64,000 bases of DNA from Arthrobacter_M sp030063245 (GTDB lineage: Bacteria > Actinomycetota > Actinomycetes > Actinomycetales > Micrococcaceae), in NCBI RefSeq assembly GCF_051131705.1, contig NZ_CP180316.1, forward strand, positions 2,108,001 to 2,172,000, given 5' to 3'. A program made the position numbers and the translations under genes. Below, in pieces: positions 40,329 to 48,757 of the stretch. Position 1 is the first letter of the stretch. Each line of letters opens with the position of its first letter. The notes below the pieces were generated by a model that did not search any database, was not told the DNA's origin, and saw nothing but the letters and a program-made list of their open reading frames with translations.

Positions 40329-42475
40329 TGGCACATCACGCATCAACCGCACCGGCGGTCCCGGTAGGTACGCCCCATGCGGTGCAGGAAAACACGCCGA
40401 TGAACCACCGGCAAATCCTAGAGGCGCTGACCGGACTGCTGGCCGCGCTCTTTACCGCTATTCTCAGCAGCACCATCGTGGCCAATGCTCTGCCGACCAT
40501 CATGTCGGAGCTGCACGGCTCACAGACGGACTTCGCGTGGGTCATCACCGCTGCGCTGCTGGCAAACGCCGCCACCACCCCCATCTGGGGCAAGCTCTCC
40601 GATCTTTTTGACAAGAAGCTGCTGGTCCAGCTCTCCATCATCATCTTTGTGGCCGGATCCGTCCTGGCAGGCCTGTCCGAGACCATCCCGCTGCTGCTCA
40701 CCGCCCGCGTCATCCAGGGTGTGGCCATGGGTGGATTGACCGCCTTGGCGCAGTCGATCATCGGCACCATCATCCCGCCCCGTGAGCGCGGCCGCTACTC
40801 CGGCTACATGGGTGCGGTCATGGCCGTCGCCACAGCCGGCGGCCCGCTGCTGGGCGGTTTCATCGTGGACAGCTCGCTCGGCTGGCGCTGGACCTTCTAT
40901 GTCTGCGTACCGCTGGCCATCATCGCGCTGATCCTGCTGCAGAAGACCCTCAAGCTCCAGCACATCAAACGCAAGGTCAAGATCGACTATGTGGGATCGA
41001 TCCTGCTCACCGCCGGCGTCAGCCTGCTGCTCATTTGGGTTTCCTTTGCGGGTCAGGCGGGGTACTACGACTGGATCTCCTGGCAGAGTGGTGTGATGGT
41101 AGGCGCCAGCGTGGTCATGCTGGCACTGCTCGTGTTGGTCGAATCCAAGGTCGCACAGCCGATCATCCCGTTGAAGATCATCGCCCAGCGCACTCCGGCA
41201 CTGGCCATCATCGCCTCCATCGCCGTCGGCGTCGCCATGTTCGCTTCGTCCAGCTACCTTGGACAGTATTATCAGGTTTCCCGCGGCGCCACCCCCACCG
41301 AGGCCGGTCTGCTGACCATGCCAATGATCGCCGGGAACCTGATCGGTTCGGTCGTCGCGGGTCTGCTGGTCAGTAAATTCGGTAAATGGAAGGGGTACCT
41401 GGTGGGCGGTGCGGTGCTGCTGATCGTGGGCCTGGGCCTTGCCGGAACCATCGATCACTCCACCAGCTTGTTCCTGGTCGGCGTCTACACGTTCGTCTTC
41501 GGCCTCGGCCTCGGCATGATGATGCAGAACCTGGTTCTCGCCGTGCAGAACACCGTCGCCGCGAAGGACATCGGTGCCGCGAGCGGTTCCGTAGCCTTCT
41601 TCCGGACAGTCGGCGGCGCCGCCGGGGTTTCCGTACTGGGAGCAATCCTGGGCACCCGGGTCACCGATCTGGTCAGCACCGGACTGAAGAACATCGGCGT
41701 GACGGGTGCCGGCTCCGGGGTTTCCCTGGACGTCAAGGATCTGCCGGCCCCCATAGCGGAGGTTGTCCGCGCCGCGTACGGCGACGGAACCGCACTGATC
41801 TTCACGATCGCGGCCTTTATGTCGGTCGTGGCACTCATCGCAGTGCTGTTGATCAATGAAGTCCCGCTTCGCCGCACGGTCGACATCGTCCCGATCAGTA
41901 AGACGGCCGGCGGTGGCGACACGGTTTCAGCGGGCGCAATGGCGGTCAGCAGTACTGCCGATGGCGCGGGGGTCACCGGGGTCACCGGAGCGCAGACGGA
42001 CGACGACGGCGGGCCGGCCGAGGAGCCGGGGCGCGCGTTCCGCACGCCGTCCGATCTTGACCGTGAATTTGCCGATGTCCTCAGCGAGGGAGTTGGCCGG
42101 ACCGCGGAACGTCACCAAAGGTACGGGCACGAAGCCGGCACGGTTCAGCCGCAGAAGCATTCGGCCGCTCCGCCGTCGGCAGCCGCGCAGCTTGCCGAGG
42201 CGGAAGCGCAGCTGGAGCTCGCCGCCCAGATCCAGGTGACCCAGCGGCTCCTTGCGGAACAGCAGCTGCAGCTGAGCTCGGCTCTGACCGCCGTGGGCGA
42301 ACAATCCGCCCGGCTACGGGGGATCGCAGGACAACAGGCAGCAACCGCCGCACGGCTGACCGAGCTGGAAGCCCAGTTGGCGAAGGAACGGGAGCTGCAG
42401 AAAGCCGCGGCCCGTTATCTCGCGGAACAGCACGGTGCGCTTGACAGGGCGAAGGCCGGGCAGGCCGGTTTGTAA
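40328..42475 (+). CDS. DHA2-type MFS drug exporter with long coiled-coil tail
   Basis: A 715-residue exporter. Residues about 30-520 form the 14-helix DHA2 core, with ALPTIMSELHGSQTDFAWVI, the motif A region WGKLSDLFDKK and the motif C-like GAVMAVATAGGPLLGGFIVD. The last 180-190 residues are unusual: an acidic, Gly/Ala-rich linker, then a long Ala/Gln/Glu/Leu-rich helix (QLAEAEAQLELAAQIQ and LTELEAQLAKERELQKAAAR) that looks like a cytoplasmic coiled coil. Most DHA2 pumps end near residue 530. Substrates are unknown, probably hydrophobic drugs or dyes. Confidence 0.92.
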   Translation: MAHHASTAPAVPVGTPHAVQENTPMNHRQILEALTGLLAALFTAILSSTIVANALPTIMSELHGSQTDFAWVITAALLANAATTPIWGKLSDLFDKKLLVQLSIIIFVAGSVLAGLSETIPLLLTARVIQGVAMGGLTALAQSIIGTIIPPRERGRYSGYMGAVMAVATAGGPLLGGFIVDSSLGWRWTFYVCVPLAIIALILLQKTLKLQHIKRKVKIDYVGSILLTAGVSLLLIWVSFAGQAGYYDWISWQSGVMVGASVVMLALLVLVESKVAQPIIPLKIIAQRTPALAIIASIAVGVAMFASSSYLGQYYQVSRGATPTEAGLLTMPMIAGNLIGSVVAGLLVSKFGKWKGYLVGGAVLLIVGLGLAGTIDHSTSLFLVGVYTFVFGLGLGMMMQNLVLAVQNTVAAKDIGAASGSVAFFRTVGGAAGVSVLGAILGTRVTDLVSTGLKNIGVTGAGSGVSLDVKDLPAPIAEVVRAAYGDGTALIFTIAAFMSVVALIAVLLINEVPLRRTVDIVPISKTAGGGDTVSAGAMAVSSTADGAGVTGVTGAQTDDDGGPAEEPGRAFRTPSDLDREFADVLSEGVGRTAERHQRYGHEAGTVQPQKHSAAPPSAAAQLAEAEAQLELAAQIQVTQRLLAEQQLQLSSALTAVGEQSARLRGIAGQQAATAARLTELEAQLAKERELQKAAARYLAEQHGALDRAKAGQAGL

Positions 42476-42837
42476 ACAGCACGGCCGACAGGGACGGTAG
42501 CCCGCGCGGTGCCCGTCCAGCAAAGAGCCGCTGCTGCGGTCCGAGCGGGCCTCTGATCCGGCGCTGGCTGAACCACGTATACCCCGCCGGTACCCGCTCC
42601 AACACATCGACGGCAGCGGTGGCAGCTGCACCGAGCGGACCTTGGTGGCGGCTGGGCTGGCGGCAACGGCGCGGCACTGGGTAAGGACCTGGCCGCGGTA
42701 CTGGGTGGGGACCTGGCCGCGGTGCTGGGTGGGGACCTGGCCCCAAGGCGCGGTACTGGCCAATTGCCGTCCTGCGTGTATACGCTGGCAGCAGAGCACG
42801 TATCGAGGATTCACCCGCCTTCAATGAGGAGATTCCG
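42476..42837. other. Intergenic region upstream of the encapsulin operon
   Basis: These 362 bp contain no credible gene. They hold a 3 x 24-bp tandem repeat at 42671-42742 and an AT-richer patch (TATACGCT near 42779) that could include the encapsulin promoter, though no well-spaced -35/-10 pair is evident. Confidence 0.6.
42671..42742 (+). repeat. Three tandem copies of a 24-bp unit
   Basis: Units 42671-42694, 42695-42718 and 42719-42742 share the form GCGGYRCTGGGTRRGGACCTGGCC with one to three differences. A partial fourth copy follows (GCGCGGTACTGGCC). The array lies about 95 bp before the encapsulated ferritin gene. Confidence 0.85.
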
Positions 42838-43245
42838 TTGGGCTTTGATCAATATCATGAACCACCCGAGGAGCTGTCCGCCCAGACGCGGACCTTCGCC
42901 AGGATGTGCGCCAACCTGACCGAGGAAGCCGAGGCAATTGGCTGGTATGAGCAGCGAATTTCCGTGGAGCCGGACCCAGCCTCCCGCGCCATCATGTATA
43001 ACTCGCTCGGGGAGGAATTCAAACACTTCAGTATGGAACTGGAATACCTGTTCCGTGCCAAGCCTGTGTGGCGCGAAACCGCACGGGGCATTCTGTTCCA
43101 AGATGGCGACATTGTTGCAAACGGTGAGGCGTCTGAGGCTGCCGTGGACTCCGGAACCGCACCGGCAGATGCCCCACAGGCGGGCGCGATGGACGCGATG
43201 GATACGTCGCTGGGAATCGGCAGTCTGAAGGGACCGACGCTATGA
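42838..43245 (+). CDS. Encapsulated ferritin-like protein (EncFtn) with encapsulin targeting peptide
   Basis: A 135-residue iron-oxidising cargo protein. It follows the EncFtn pattern: YHEPPEELS near the start, NLTEEAEAIGWYEQR with ferroxidase Glu30 and Trp36, and LGEEFKHFSMELEYL with Glu60 and His63, the ligands of the two-iron site formed between two subunits. A flexible Ala/Asp/Gly linker leads to a C-terminal LGIGSLK (residues 125-131), the consensus cargo-loading peptide that docks on the inner wall of encapsulin. The TTG at 42838 has AGGAGA upstream. The stop overlaps the shell gene start. Most actinobacterial encapsulins carry peroxidase or hemerythrin-like cargo, so this pairing is less common. 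Confidence 0.9.
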   Translation: MGFDQYHEPPEELSAQTRTFARMCANLTEEAEAIGWYEQRISVEPDPASRAIMYNSLGEEFKHFSMELEYLFRAKPVWRETARGILFQDGDIVANGEASEAAVDSGTAPADAPQAGAMDAMDTSLGIGSLKGPTL

Positions 43246-44057
43246 CCATGAACCATTTGCTGCGTGAACATGCCCCGATCTCCGACGCCGGTTGGAAAGC
43301 CCTGGACGACGAAGCACGCGACCGGCTGAGCGTCGCTTTGGGCGCGCGGAAGCTCATCGATTTCGCCGGGCCCCTTGGCTGGGACTATTCGGCGACCAAT
43401 CTTGGCCGGGTCTCCCCGGTGAGCGGGTCCCCCACGGAGGGCATCACGGCAGCCAAGCGACGGGTGCTGCCGCTGGTGGAAGTCCGGGCCGACTTCACCG
43501 TGTCCCGCAACGAGCTGTTGGATAACGACCGCGGCGCGGCCGACATGGACCTGTCGGAACTGGACGAAGCGGCCCTGCGCATCGCCAGCGCGGAGAACGT
43601 AGCCGTGTTCCACGGCTGGGAGCAAGCCGGTATTACCGGGATCACCGGGGCCGCCCCGCACACGCCCGTTCCCCGGGTGGACGACTTCAGCGATTATCCC
43701 AAACGAGTGGCCAAAGCCGTCTCCGTGCTGCTGAAGAGTGGAATCAGCGGGCCCTTTGGATTGGCACTGGGGCCGGGCCACTACACGGCGGTGATTGAGT
43801 CTGCTGAACGGGGTGGATATCTGCTGGCGGAGCATCTGCGCAAAATACTTGGCGGCCCTATCGTCTGGGCGCCGGGAGTAAAGGGTGCTGTGGTGATGAG
43901 TCTGCGCGGCGGTGATTTCCTGTTCGAATCCGGGCAGGATCTCTCGATCGGATACAGCCATCACGACGCCGAAGACGTCCACCTGTATATAGAGCAGTCT
44001 TTCAGTTTTCGCGTCGCCACTCCTGAAGCTGCCATTCATCTCACCAGCAGCTACTGA
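43242..44057 (+). CDS. Encapsulin nanocompartment shell protein (family 1)
   Basis: A 271-residue HK97-fold shell protein. Hallmarks are the N-terminal LREHAPISDAGWKALDDEA, DFAGPLGWDYSATNLGRV and VLPLVEVRADFTVSRNEL, with E-loop and A-domain segments up to the C-terminal YIEQSFSFRVATPEAAIHL. Length is typical of shells of 60 subunits (T=1), though size cannot be read from sequence. ATG 43242 overlaps the cargo stop as ATGA. Together the two genes should make a protein cage that oxidises and stores iron. Confidence 0.94.
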   Translation: MTMNHLLREHAPISDAGWKALDDEARDRLSVALGARKLIDFAGPLGWDYSATNLGRVSPVSGSPTEGITAAKRRVLPLVEVRADFTVSRNELLDNDRGAADMDLSELDEAALRIASAENVAVFHGWEQAGITGITGAAPHTPVPRVDDFSDYPKRVAKAVSVLLKSGISGPFGLALGPGHYTAVIESAERGGYLLAEHLRKILGGPIVWAPGVKGAVVMSLRGGDFLFESGQDLSIGYSHHDAEDVHLYIEQSFSFRVATPEAAIHLTSSY

Positions 44058-44094
44058 GGTCTCCCACTGAGGGATTCCACCGCAAGCCTTAAAC

Positions 44095-44130
44095 AAGAGT
44101 AGGGCGGGAGTTTCCTCCCGCCCTACTCTT
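44095..44130. terminator. Bidirectional terminator between encapsulin and csp genes
   Basis: A perfect 16-bp stem (AAGAGTAGGGCGGGAG at 44095-44110 with 44115-44130) with a TTTC loop separates convergent genes. A/T-rich stem ends would give U tracts in both directions. Confidence 0.88.
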
Positions 44131-44156
44131 AGGTCCGAGGACCCAAGGTCAGAAAA

Positions 44157-44360
44157 TCAGCCGACCTGGATGTTGACAGCCTGGGGACCTTTGGGGCCCT
44201 GCTCGGTCTCAAACGTAACAACCTGGTTCTCTTCGAGAGAGCGGTAGCCACCGGAGTTGATAGCCGAGTAGTGAGCGAAAACGTCGGCGCTGCCGTCTTC
44301 GGGAGCAATGAAACCAAAGCCCTTTTCGGAGTTAAACCATTTGACGGTACCTGTAGCCAT
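44157..44360 (-). CDS. Cold shock protein (copy 1)
   Basis: A 67-residue single cold-shock domain protein that binds single-stranded RNA and DNA. RNP1 (KGFGFIAP) and RNP2 (DVFAHYSAI) are intact. The amino-acid sequence is identical to the copy at 44729-44932. The leader of about 140 nt carries conserved hairpins, as in cold-regulated csp mRNAs. Confidence 0.96.
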   Translation of the reverse strand: MATGTVKWFNSEKGFGFIAPEDGSADVFAHYSAINSGGYRSLEENQVVTFETEQGPKGPQAVNIQVG

Positions 44361-44515
44361 TTTTGTTAATCTTTCTGTAATACAGACTCTCCGACTGCCG
44401 GAGAGTCCCAGTTGCGGTGCTCATTTTGCCGCTTTTACAGAAAAAGCGGCTGGCCCGTTTGGGTTTCGCCGCTTGAAATTCAAAATGCGCAAACACTACA
44501 ACTTCCATCAGTATA
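44361..44515 (-). promoter_or_regulatory. Structured 5' leader and promoter of csp copy 1
   Basis: The leader holds a 9-bp hairpin (44385-44407, GACTCTCCG with CGGAGAGTC) and a second formed by CCGCTTTT and AAAAAGCGG (44429-44449). TATACT at 44510-44515 on the minus strand is the likely -10 box. The same elements recur before copy 2, so the leader is probably an RNA control element responding to cold. Confidence 0.68.
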
Positions 44516-44667
44516 CCCAGATTCCGGGCCGTGGCACAAATCCGGGTACCTGCCCCGCCGACGGCGGCAGGGCCACGTCGGCGGCACGATCAGCTGGCCG
44601 GATTTGGTCAAGCGCCGTTCGCACGATCACGTTGACAGGACTGGCAGGGAGGCTCGCGGTTAACGAC

Positions 44668-44699
44668 AAATGGGGCGGGAGTTTCGTCCCGCCCCACTT
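44668..44699 (-). terminator. Terminator of csp copy 2
   Basis: AAATGGGGCGGGA (44669-44681 region) pairs with TCCCGCCCCACTT across a short GTTTCG loop, with one mismatch. The core GCGGGAGTTTC is shared with the terminator of copy 1, showing that the terminator was part of the duplicated unit. Confidence 0.78.
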
Positions 44700-44728
44700 G
44701 TTCGGTCCTAAGACCTCAGATCAGAAAA

Positions 44729-44932
44729 TCAGCCGACCTGGATGTTGACAGCCTGGGGACCCTTGGGGCCCTGCTCGGTCTCAAACGTAACAACCTGGTT
44801 CTCTTCGAGAGAGCGGTAGCCACCGGAGTTGATAGCCGAGTAGTGAGCGAAAACGTCGGCGCTGCCGTCTTCGGGAGCAATGAAACCAAAGCCCTTTTCG
44901 GAGTTAAACCATTTGACGGTACCTGTAGCCAT
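44729..44932 (-). CDS. Cold shock protein (copy 2)
   Basis: A 67-residue cold-shock domain protein identical in sequence to copy 1, with RNP1 KGFGFIAP and RNP2 DVFAHYSAI. The DNA differs at only a few positions. The copies are 572 bp apart start to start, and the duplication includes leader and terminator. Confidence 0.96.
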   Translation of the reverse strand: MATGTVKWFNSEKGFGFIAPEDGSADVFAHYSAINSGGYRSLEENQVVTFETEQGPKGPQAVNIQVG

Positions 44933-45084
44933 TTTTGTTAATCTTTCTGTAAGACAGACTCTCCGACTGCCGGAGGGTCTTAGCCGCGGTGTTCATATTC
45001 CGCTTTTACAGAAAAGCGGCTGGCCCTTTTGGGTTTCGCCGCTTGAACTTCAAAATGCGCAACACTACAACTTCCACCAGCATA
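44933..45084 (-). promoter_or_regulatory. Structured 5' leader and promoter of csp copy 2
   Basis: The hairpin at 44957-44979 retains pairing through a G-U substitution relative to copy 1, and the CCGCTTTT/AAAAGCGG hairpin is kept although the loops and flanks have drifted. TATGCT at 45079-45084 on the minus strand is the likely -10. Confidence 0.66.
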
Positions 45085-45110
45085 CAGATATTTGGCCTTC
45101 GTTTCCACTG

Positions 45111-45138
45111 CTCGAGTTGATTCACTCGAGTTGATTCA
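45111..45138. repeat. Tandem 14-bp repeat
   Basis: CTCGAGTTGATTCA occurs twice head to tail (45111-45124 and 45125-45138) in the 220 bp between csp copy 2 and the aldo/keto reductase gene. No gene is seen in that gap. Confidence 0.8.
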
Positions 45139-45305
45139 CCAGAGATGCCCGTGCAGCCCCATTTAGGGAGCGGCAGCTTGTCCCGCATAAACGATGGAAT
45201 GGGCCTCAGCGTTCAGGTTGGCCGGGCTTCCCGACCCGAGGCCCGGCTGCAGCTTCCCGAACGGTGTCGTCGTGACGCCGTAGGGAAGGTTCCGTTCTCA
45301 GCCGG

Positions 45306-46337
45306 CTAGCGGCCGCCATCCCTCCTGCGGCTGCGCTGTTCCTTGGCCGGCAGGCCGTAGGGGTAGACGCCGACGCGGGGTTCGCTGACTTCGGTCAATT
45401 TCGCCGTTTCTTCTGCAGTCAGAATAAGGTCCGCGGCGGCGAGGTTATCGGTGAGCTGCGCGGTAGTCCGGACCCCAAGGATCACCGATGTCACCCCAGG
45501 GCGGTCCGCAAGCCATGCCAATGACACCTGCGGCGCACTCACCTCACGTGCCTTGGCGATTTCTTCCACGGTTCCGATAATCCGCCATGTCTGTTCCTCC
45601 GCGTTACGCTGCTTCCACGCTTCCATACCGCGCTCCGGATTCTCCCCGAGCCGCGTGGCGCCTGTCGGAGCCTGATCGCGCCGGTACTTTCCGGACAGCC
45701 ATCCACCACCCAGAGGGGACCAGGGAAGCAGCCCGATACCGGCGTCACGCGATGCCGGGACAACTTCGAGCTCGATCTCACGCACCAGAAGGCTGTATTG
45801 CGGCTGCAGTGTCACCGGGGGAGCCCAGCCGTGTTTTTTGGCAACGTGCACCGCCTTGGTTAATTGCCAGCCCGTGAAGTTGGAAAATCCGTAATAGCCG
45901 ATTTTCCCGCTGCTGACTGCATCGTCGAGAAAACGCAAAGTCTCCTCGATGGGCGTGAGCGGGTCCCATGCGTGCATCTGGTAGAGATCAATCTGCTCGA
46001 CGCCAAGTCTTAGCAGGGAAGCATCCAGTGCGCGCCGCAGGTGCCGGCCGGAAGTACCCGCGTCATTGGGACCGGCACCCATGGGGAAGCGGCCCTTGCT
46101 GGCAAGGACAACCTGATCCTTTGCCTCGGGACGCTGGGCCAGCCAGCGACCAAGGATCTCCTCTGAGGCGCCGGAACTGTAGACGTCGGCGGTGTCAATG
46201 AAGTTGCCGCCCGCCTCGACATAGCCATCCAGGATCCGATGCGACGTCTCCTCAGTTGCCTCTGCGCCGAATGTCATTGTTCCCAGCGCGTGCTTCGACA
46301 CCACCGCTCCGCTGTTTCCGAGATTGCGATACTCCAT
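45306..46337 (-). CDS. Aldo/keto reductase
   Basis: A 343-residue NADPH-dependent oxidoreductase of the AKR fold. It has NFIDTADVYSSGASEEILG (catalytic Asp and Tyr), VVLASKGRFP (Lys), QIDLYQMHAWDP (His), YYGFSNFTGWQL and LPWSPLGGGWLSGKYRR. ATG 46337 follows a strong AAGGAGG. The substrate is unknown. The protein is related to the second reductase at 52898-53836 but clearly not a recent copy. Confidence 0.92.
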   Translation of the reverse strand: MEYRNLGNSGAVVSKHALGTMTFGAEATEETSHRILDGYVEAGGNFIDTADVYSSGASEEILGRWLAQRPEAKDQVVLASKGRFPMGAGPNDAGTSGRHLRRALDASLLRLGVEQIDLYQMHAWDPLTPIEETLRFLDDAVSSGKIGYYGFSNFTGWQLTKAVHVAKKHGWAPPVTLQPQYSLLVREIELEVVPASRDAGIGLLPWSPLGGGWLSGKYRRDQAPTGATRLGENPERGMEAWKQRNAEEQTWRIIGTVEEIAKAREVSAPQVSLAWLADRPGVTSVILGVRTTAQLTDNLAAADLILTAEETAKLTEVSEPRVGVYPYGLPAKEQRSRRRDGGR

Positions 46338-47151
46338 GGTCCTCCTTATACGTCGGGAACCCGCGGGTCCCCGCCGATGTGAACATTCGATGGGATAGCA
46401 GTTGGTGTAACGCGGTTCACTGGTCATTTATTCTCCTGACCGTCCGCGCGCCGAGATCCCCGAGTGCAGCACCACACGGACTATCGTGCCAACCCAACTC
46501 CCGGAAAATGGTCCCTCCGGGCCGTCCCCTTCGGTCGAAACGACGCTTGCCAAGGCCATGAAACGAAGCCTGGCGCTGTCCGCAGGTCTGGTGATGGTTG
46601 CTGTTGCTGTCCGCCTGCGATGCTCCCAGCGACATCGGCCACAGAGTGCTGGGCAGGAGGACGAGATTTTCTCGGCTCGCTGTCCTCCACACTGATGGCC
46701 TGCGGCTCGGCCGCCGGTCGGCCGCCAACGCATAGGTGACGGGCAATCCCGGGGTCTTAACCGGATTTGAGGCCAGGCGGCCGGCCGATCCTCCCTTGCT
46801 GGGCTCCGGGCCGGGCACAGGCCAGCCGTAAACCCGCCGCCCCGAGCGCTGGTTCAGCTCCCGCCGTCGTCGCCCATTCACTGATCACCGCGCCGAGGCT
46901 TGCAGCAGCCGTCGACGGTTTGCTAGTCGTTGAGCAGGAACCTGCGAGACGTCCACGCGGTTGGCAGCCAACGGCAGCAGAACCGATGTCCAGCAACGGT
47001 GCTGGCGGTGGCCGGGATGGCGATTTTTACCTCGCCGGCTCGTTCGGCAATAGGGTCTCCGTCATCCCCGCGTGGACATTCGCAGTAGGGCTGTACTTCG
47101 CCGCACCGGTACCAAGGACTTGTCAAACCTGGAAATCCATGCGCGGACGCG
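46338..47151. other. Long intergenic stretch, possibly with a lipoprotein relic
   Basis: More than 800 bp without a convincing gene. At 46557 an ATG opens MKRSLALSAGLVMVAVAV, a signal-peptide-like start. Moving by one base gives SACDAPSDIG, which would complete a lipobox (Val-Ser-Ala-Cys). This may be a decayed lipoprotein gene. The rest is GC-rich and has stop codons in all frames. Confidence 0.5.
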
Positions 47152-47190
47152 GAAAAGCCCCGGCGGATCAACGATCCTCCGGGGCTTTTC
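47152..47190 (-). terminator. Terminator of the tRNA-Leu gene
   Basis: GAAAAGCCCCGG (47152-47163) and CCGGGGCTTTTC (47179-47190) form a perfect 12-bp stem. On the minus strand it lies 5 bp past the tRNA 3' end and closes with a T-rich stem base. Confidence 0.85.
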
Positions 47191-47195
47191 GTCTG

Positions 47196-47278
47196 TGCGC
47201 GGAAAGGGACTTGAACCCTCACCCCGTTTCCAGGACTAGCACCTCAAGCTAGCGCGTCTGCCATTCCGCCACCCGCGC
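47196..47278 (-). tRNA. tRNA-Leu (anticodon GAG)
   Basis: The minus strand folds as a class II tRNA of 83 nt. The acceptor arm GCGCGGG pairs with the 3' end TCCGCGC (one G-U). The anticodon stem CTAGC/GCTAG encloses TTGAGGT, giving anticodon GAG for CUC/CUU. A long variable arm (TCCTGGAAACGGGG) and the T-arm GGGTTCAAGTCCC complete it. CCA is not encoded. Confidence 0.95.
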
Positions 47279-47440
47279 AGGTGATTTTGCGGCAACGAAG
47301 CCCCCGTCAAACCGGGTTCGGTACGCACAAATGCAGCGAGAAAAACGATAGCACGACTTGGCCGTGAACCTTGAATCGGGACGACGACGGACTCCGCTGT
47401 AGTCTGTTCAGATAGCCGGAAGTAACCGAAGGAGCCCGCC

Positions 47441-48745
47441 GTGAATGCCGTTCGGCCCGAAGATGAAGTCGTCAAAATCTGCCAGGACCTGATCCGGATC
47501 GACACCACGAATTTTGGTGACAACGAAGGACCGGGGGAGCGCAAAGCCGCGGAATACACCGCAGCACTGATCGAGGAGGCCGGCCTCAAGACCACAGTCT
47601 TTGAATCCGCTCCGGGGCGCACCAGCGTGGTGGCGCGGATGTCGGGCGAAGATCCCGCTGCGGGTGCGCTCGTGGTGCATGGTCACCTGGATGTGGTTCC
47701 GGCGCTCAAGGACGACTGGACCATTGACCCATTCGGCGGCGAGGAAAAAGACGGCATGATCTGGGGACGTGGGGCCGTGGACATGAAGGATATGGACGCG
47801 ATGATCCTCTCGGTACTGCGGGGGATGGCCCGGGACGGGCGCAGGCCCAAGCGGGACATTATCTTTGCATTCTTCGCCGACGAAGAGGCCGGTGGCAATT
47901 ATGGCGCGTCTTGGGCCGTGGATAACAAACCCGAACTCTTTGACGGAGCCACCGAGGCCATCTCCGAGGTAGGCGGTTTTTCCACCGAGATCGGCGGCCA
48001 GCGCGCGTACCTGCTGCAGACGGCGGAAAAAGGCCTGTCCTGGCTCCGCCTGACCGTGCACGGCCGGGCCGGGCACGGCTCGCAGATCAACACGGACAAC
48101 GCGGTGACCCGGCTGGCTCGTGCCGTCACCCGTATCGGGGACCACCCGTGGCCGGTGGAACTAACGGCCACCACACGGCAGTTCTTGGAAGGCGTTTCCG
48201 AGCTCACCGGCGTCGAACTGGATGAAAGCAATCCGGAGAATCTGCTCCGCGAGCTGGGCACGGTGGCCAGATTCGTCGGTGCCACGCTGCAGAATACTGC
48301 TAATCCGACATTGCTGAAAAGCGGGTACAAGCACAACGTGATCCCCGGCAGGGCGGAGGCGCTCATCGACGTCCGCACCCTGCCCGGTCAGCAGGAGGAA
48401 GTCCTTGAGATCATCAAGGGGCTGGCCGGGGACGGCGTTGAAATCAGCTACGACCATAAGGATGTGTCATTGGAGGTTCCGTTCGCCGGGAATCTGGTGG
48501 ATTCCATGATTGATGCCCTGCACGCGGAGGATCCCGGTGCAAAAGTGTTGCCCTACACGCTGTCCGGCGGCACGGACAATAAGTCGCTGAGCCGGCTCGG
48601 CATCACCGGCTATGGTTTTGCCCCGCTGCGGCTGCCCCCGGAACTTGATTTCACCGGCATGTTCCACGGCGTGGATGAGCGGGTACCCACCGAATCCCTT
48701 AAGTTCGGCACCCGGGTGCTGGACCGGCTGCTGAGCACAAACTGA
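47441..48745 (+). CDS. M20 family metallopeptidase
   Basis: A 434-residue zinc hydrolase of the ArgE/DapE/ACY1 group, acting on a dipeptide or N-acylated amino acid. Metal ligands sit in VVHGHLDVVPA, WGRGAVDMKDMDA and FAFFADEEAGG, with a dimerisation domain around GLSWLRLTVHGRAGHGSQ and a final FHGVDERVPTE. The start GTG 47441 follows AAGGAG. An acyl-CoA dehydrogenase gene follows after 12 bp on the same strand. Confidence 0.93.
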   Translation: MNAVRPEDEVVKICQDLIRIDTTNFGDNEGPGERKAAEYTAALIEEAGLKTTVFESAPGRTSVVARMSGEDPAAGALVVHGHLDVVPALKDDWTIDPFGGEEKDGMIWGRGAVDMKDMDAMILSVLRGMARDGRRPKRDIIFAFFADEEAGGNYGASWAVDNKPELFDGATEAISEVGGFSTEIGGQRAYLLQTAEKGLSWLRLTVHGRAGHGSQINTDNAVTRLARAVTRIGDHPWPVELTATTRQFLEGVSELTGVELDESNPENLLRELGTVARFVGATLQNTANPTLLKSGYKHNVIPGRAEALIDVRTLPGQQEEVLEIIKGLAGDGVEISYDHKDVSLEVPFAGNLVDSMIDALHAEDPGAKVLPYTLSGGTDNKSLSRLGITGYGFAPLRLPPELDFTGMFHGVDERVPTESLKFGTRVLDRLLSTN

Positions 48746-48757
48746 GACAGGCTGTCC

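Noticed and set aside
45111..45138. The 14-bp CTCGAG repeat as a regulatory site of the csp or reductase gene
   Set aside because: Only two copies, not an inverted repeat beyond CTCGAG, and not near a promoter motif; recorded as a repeat only.
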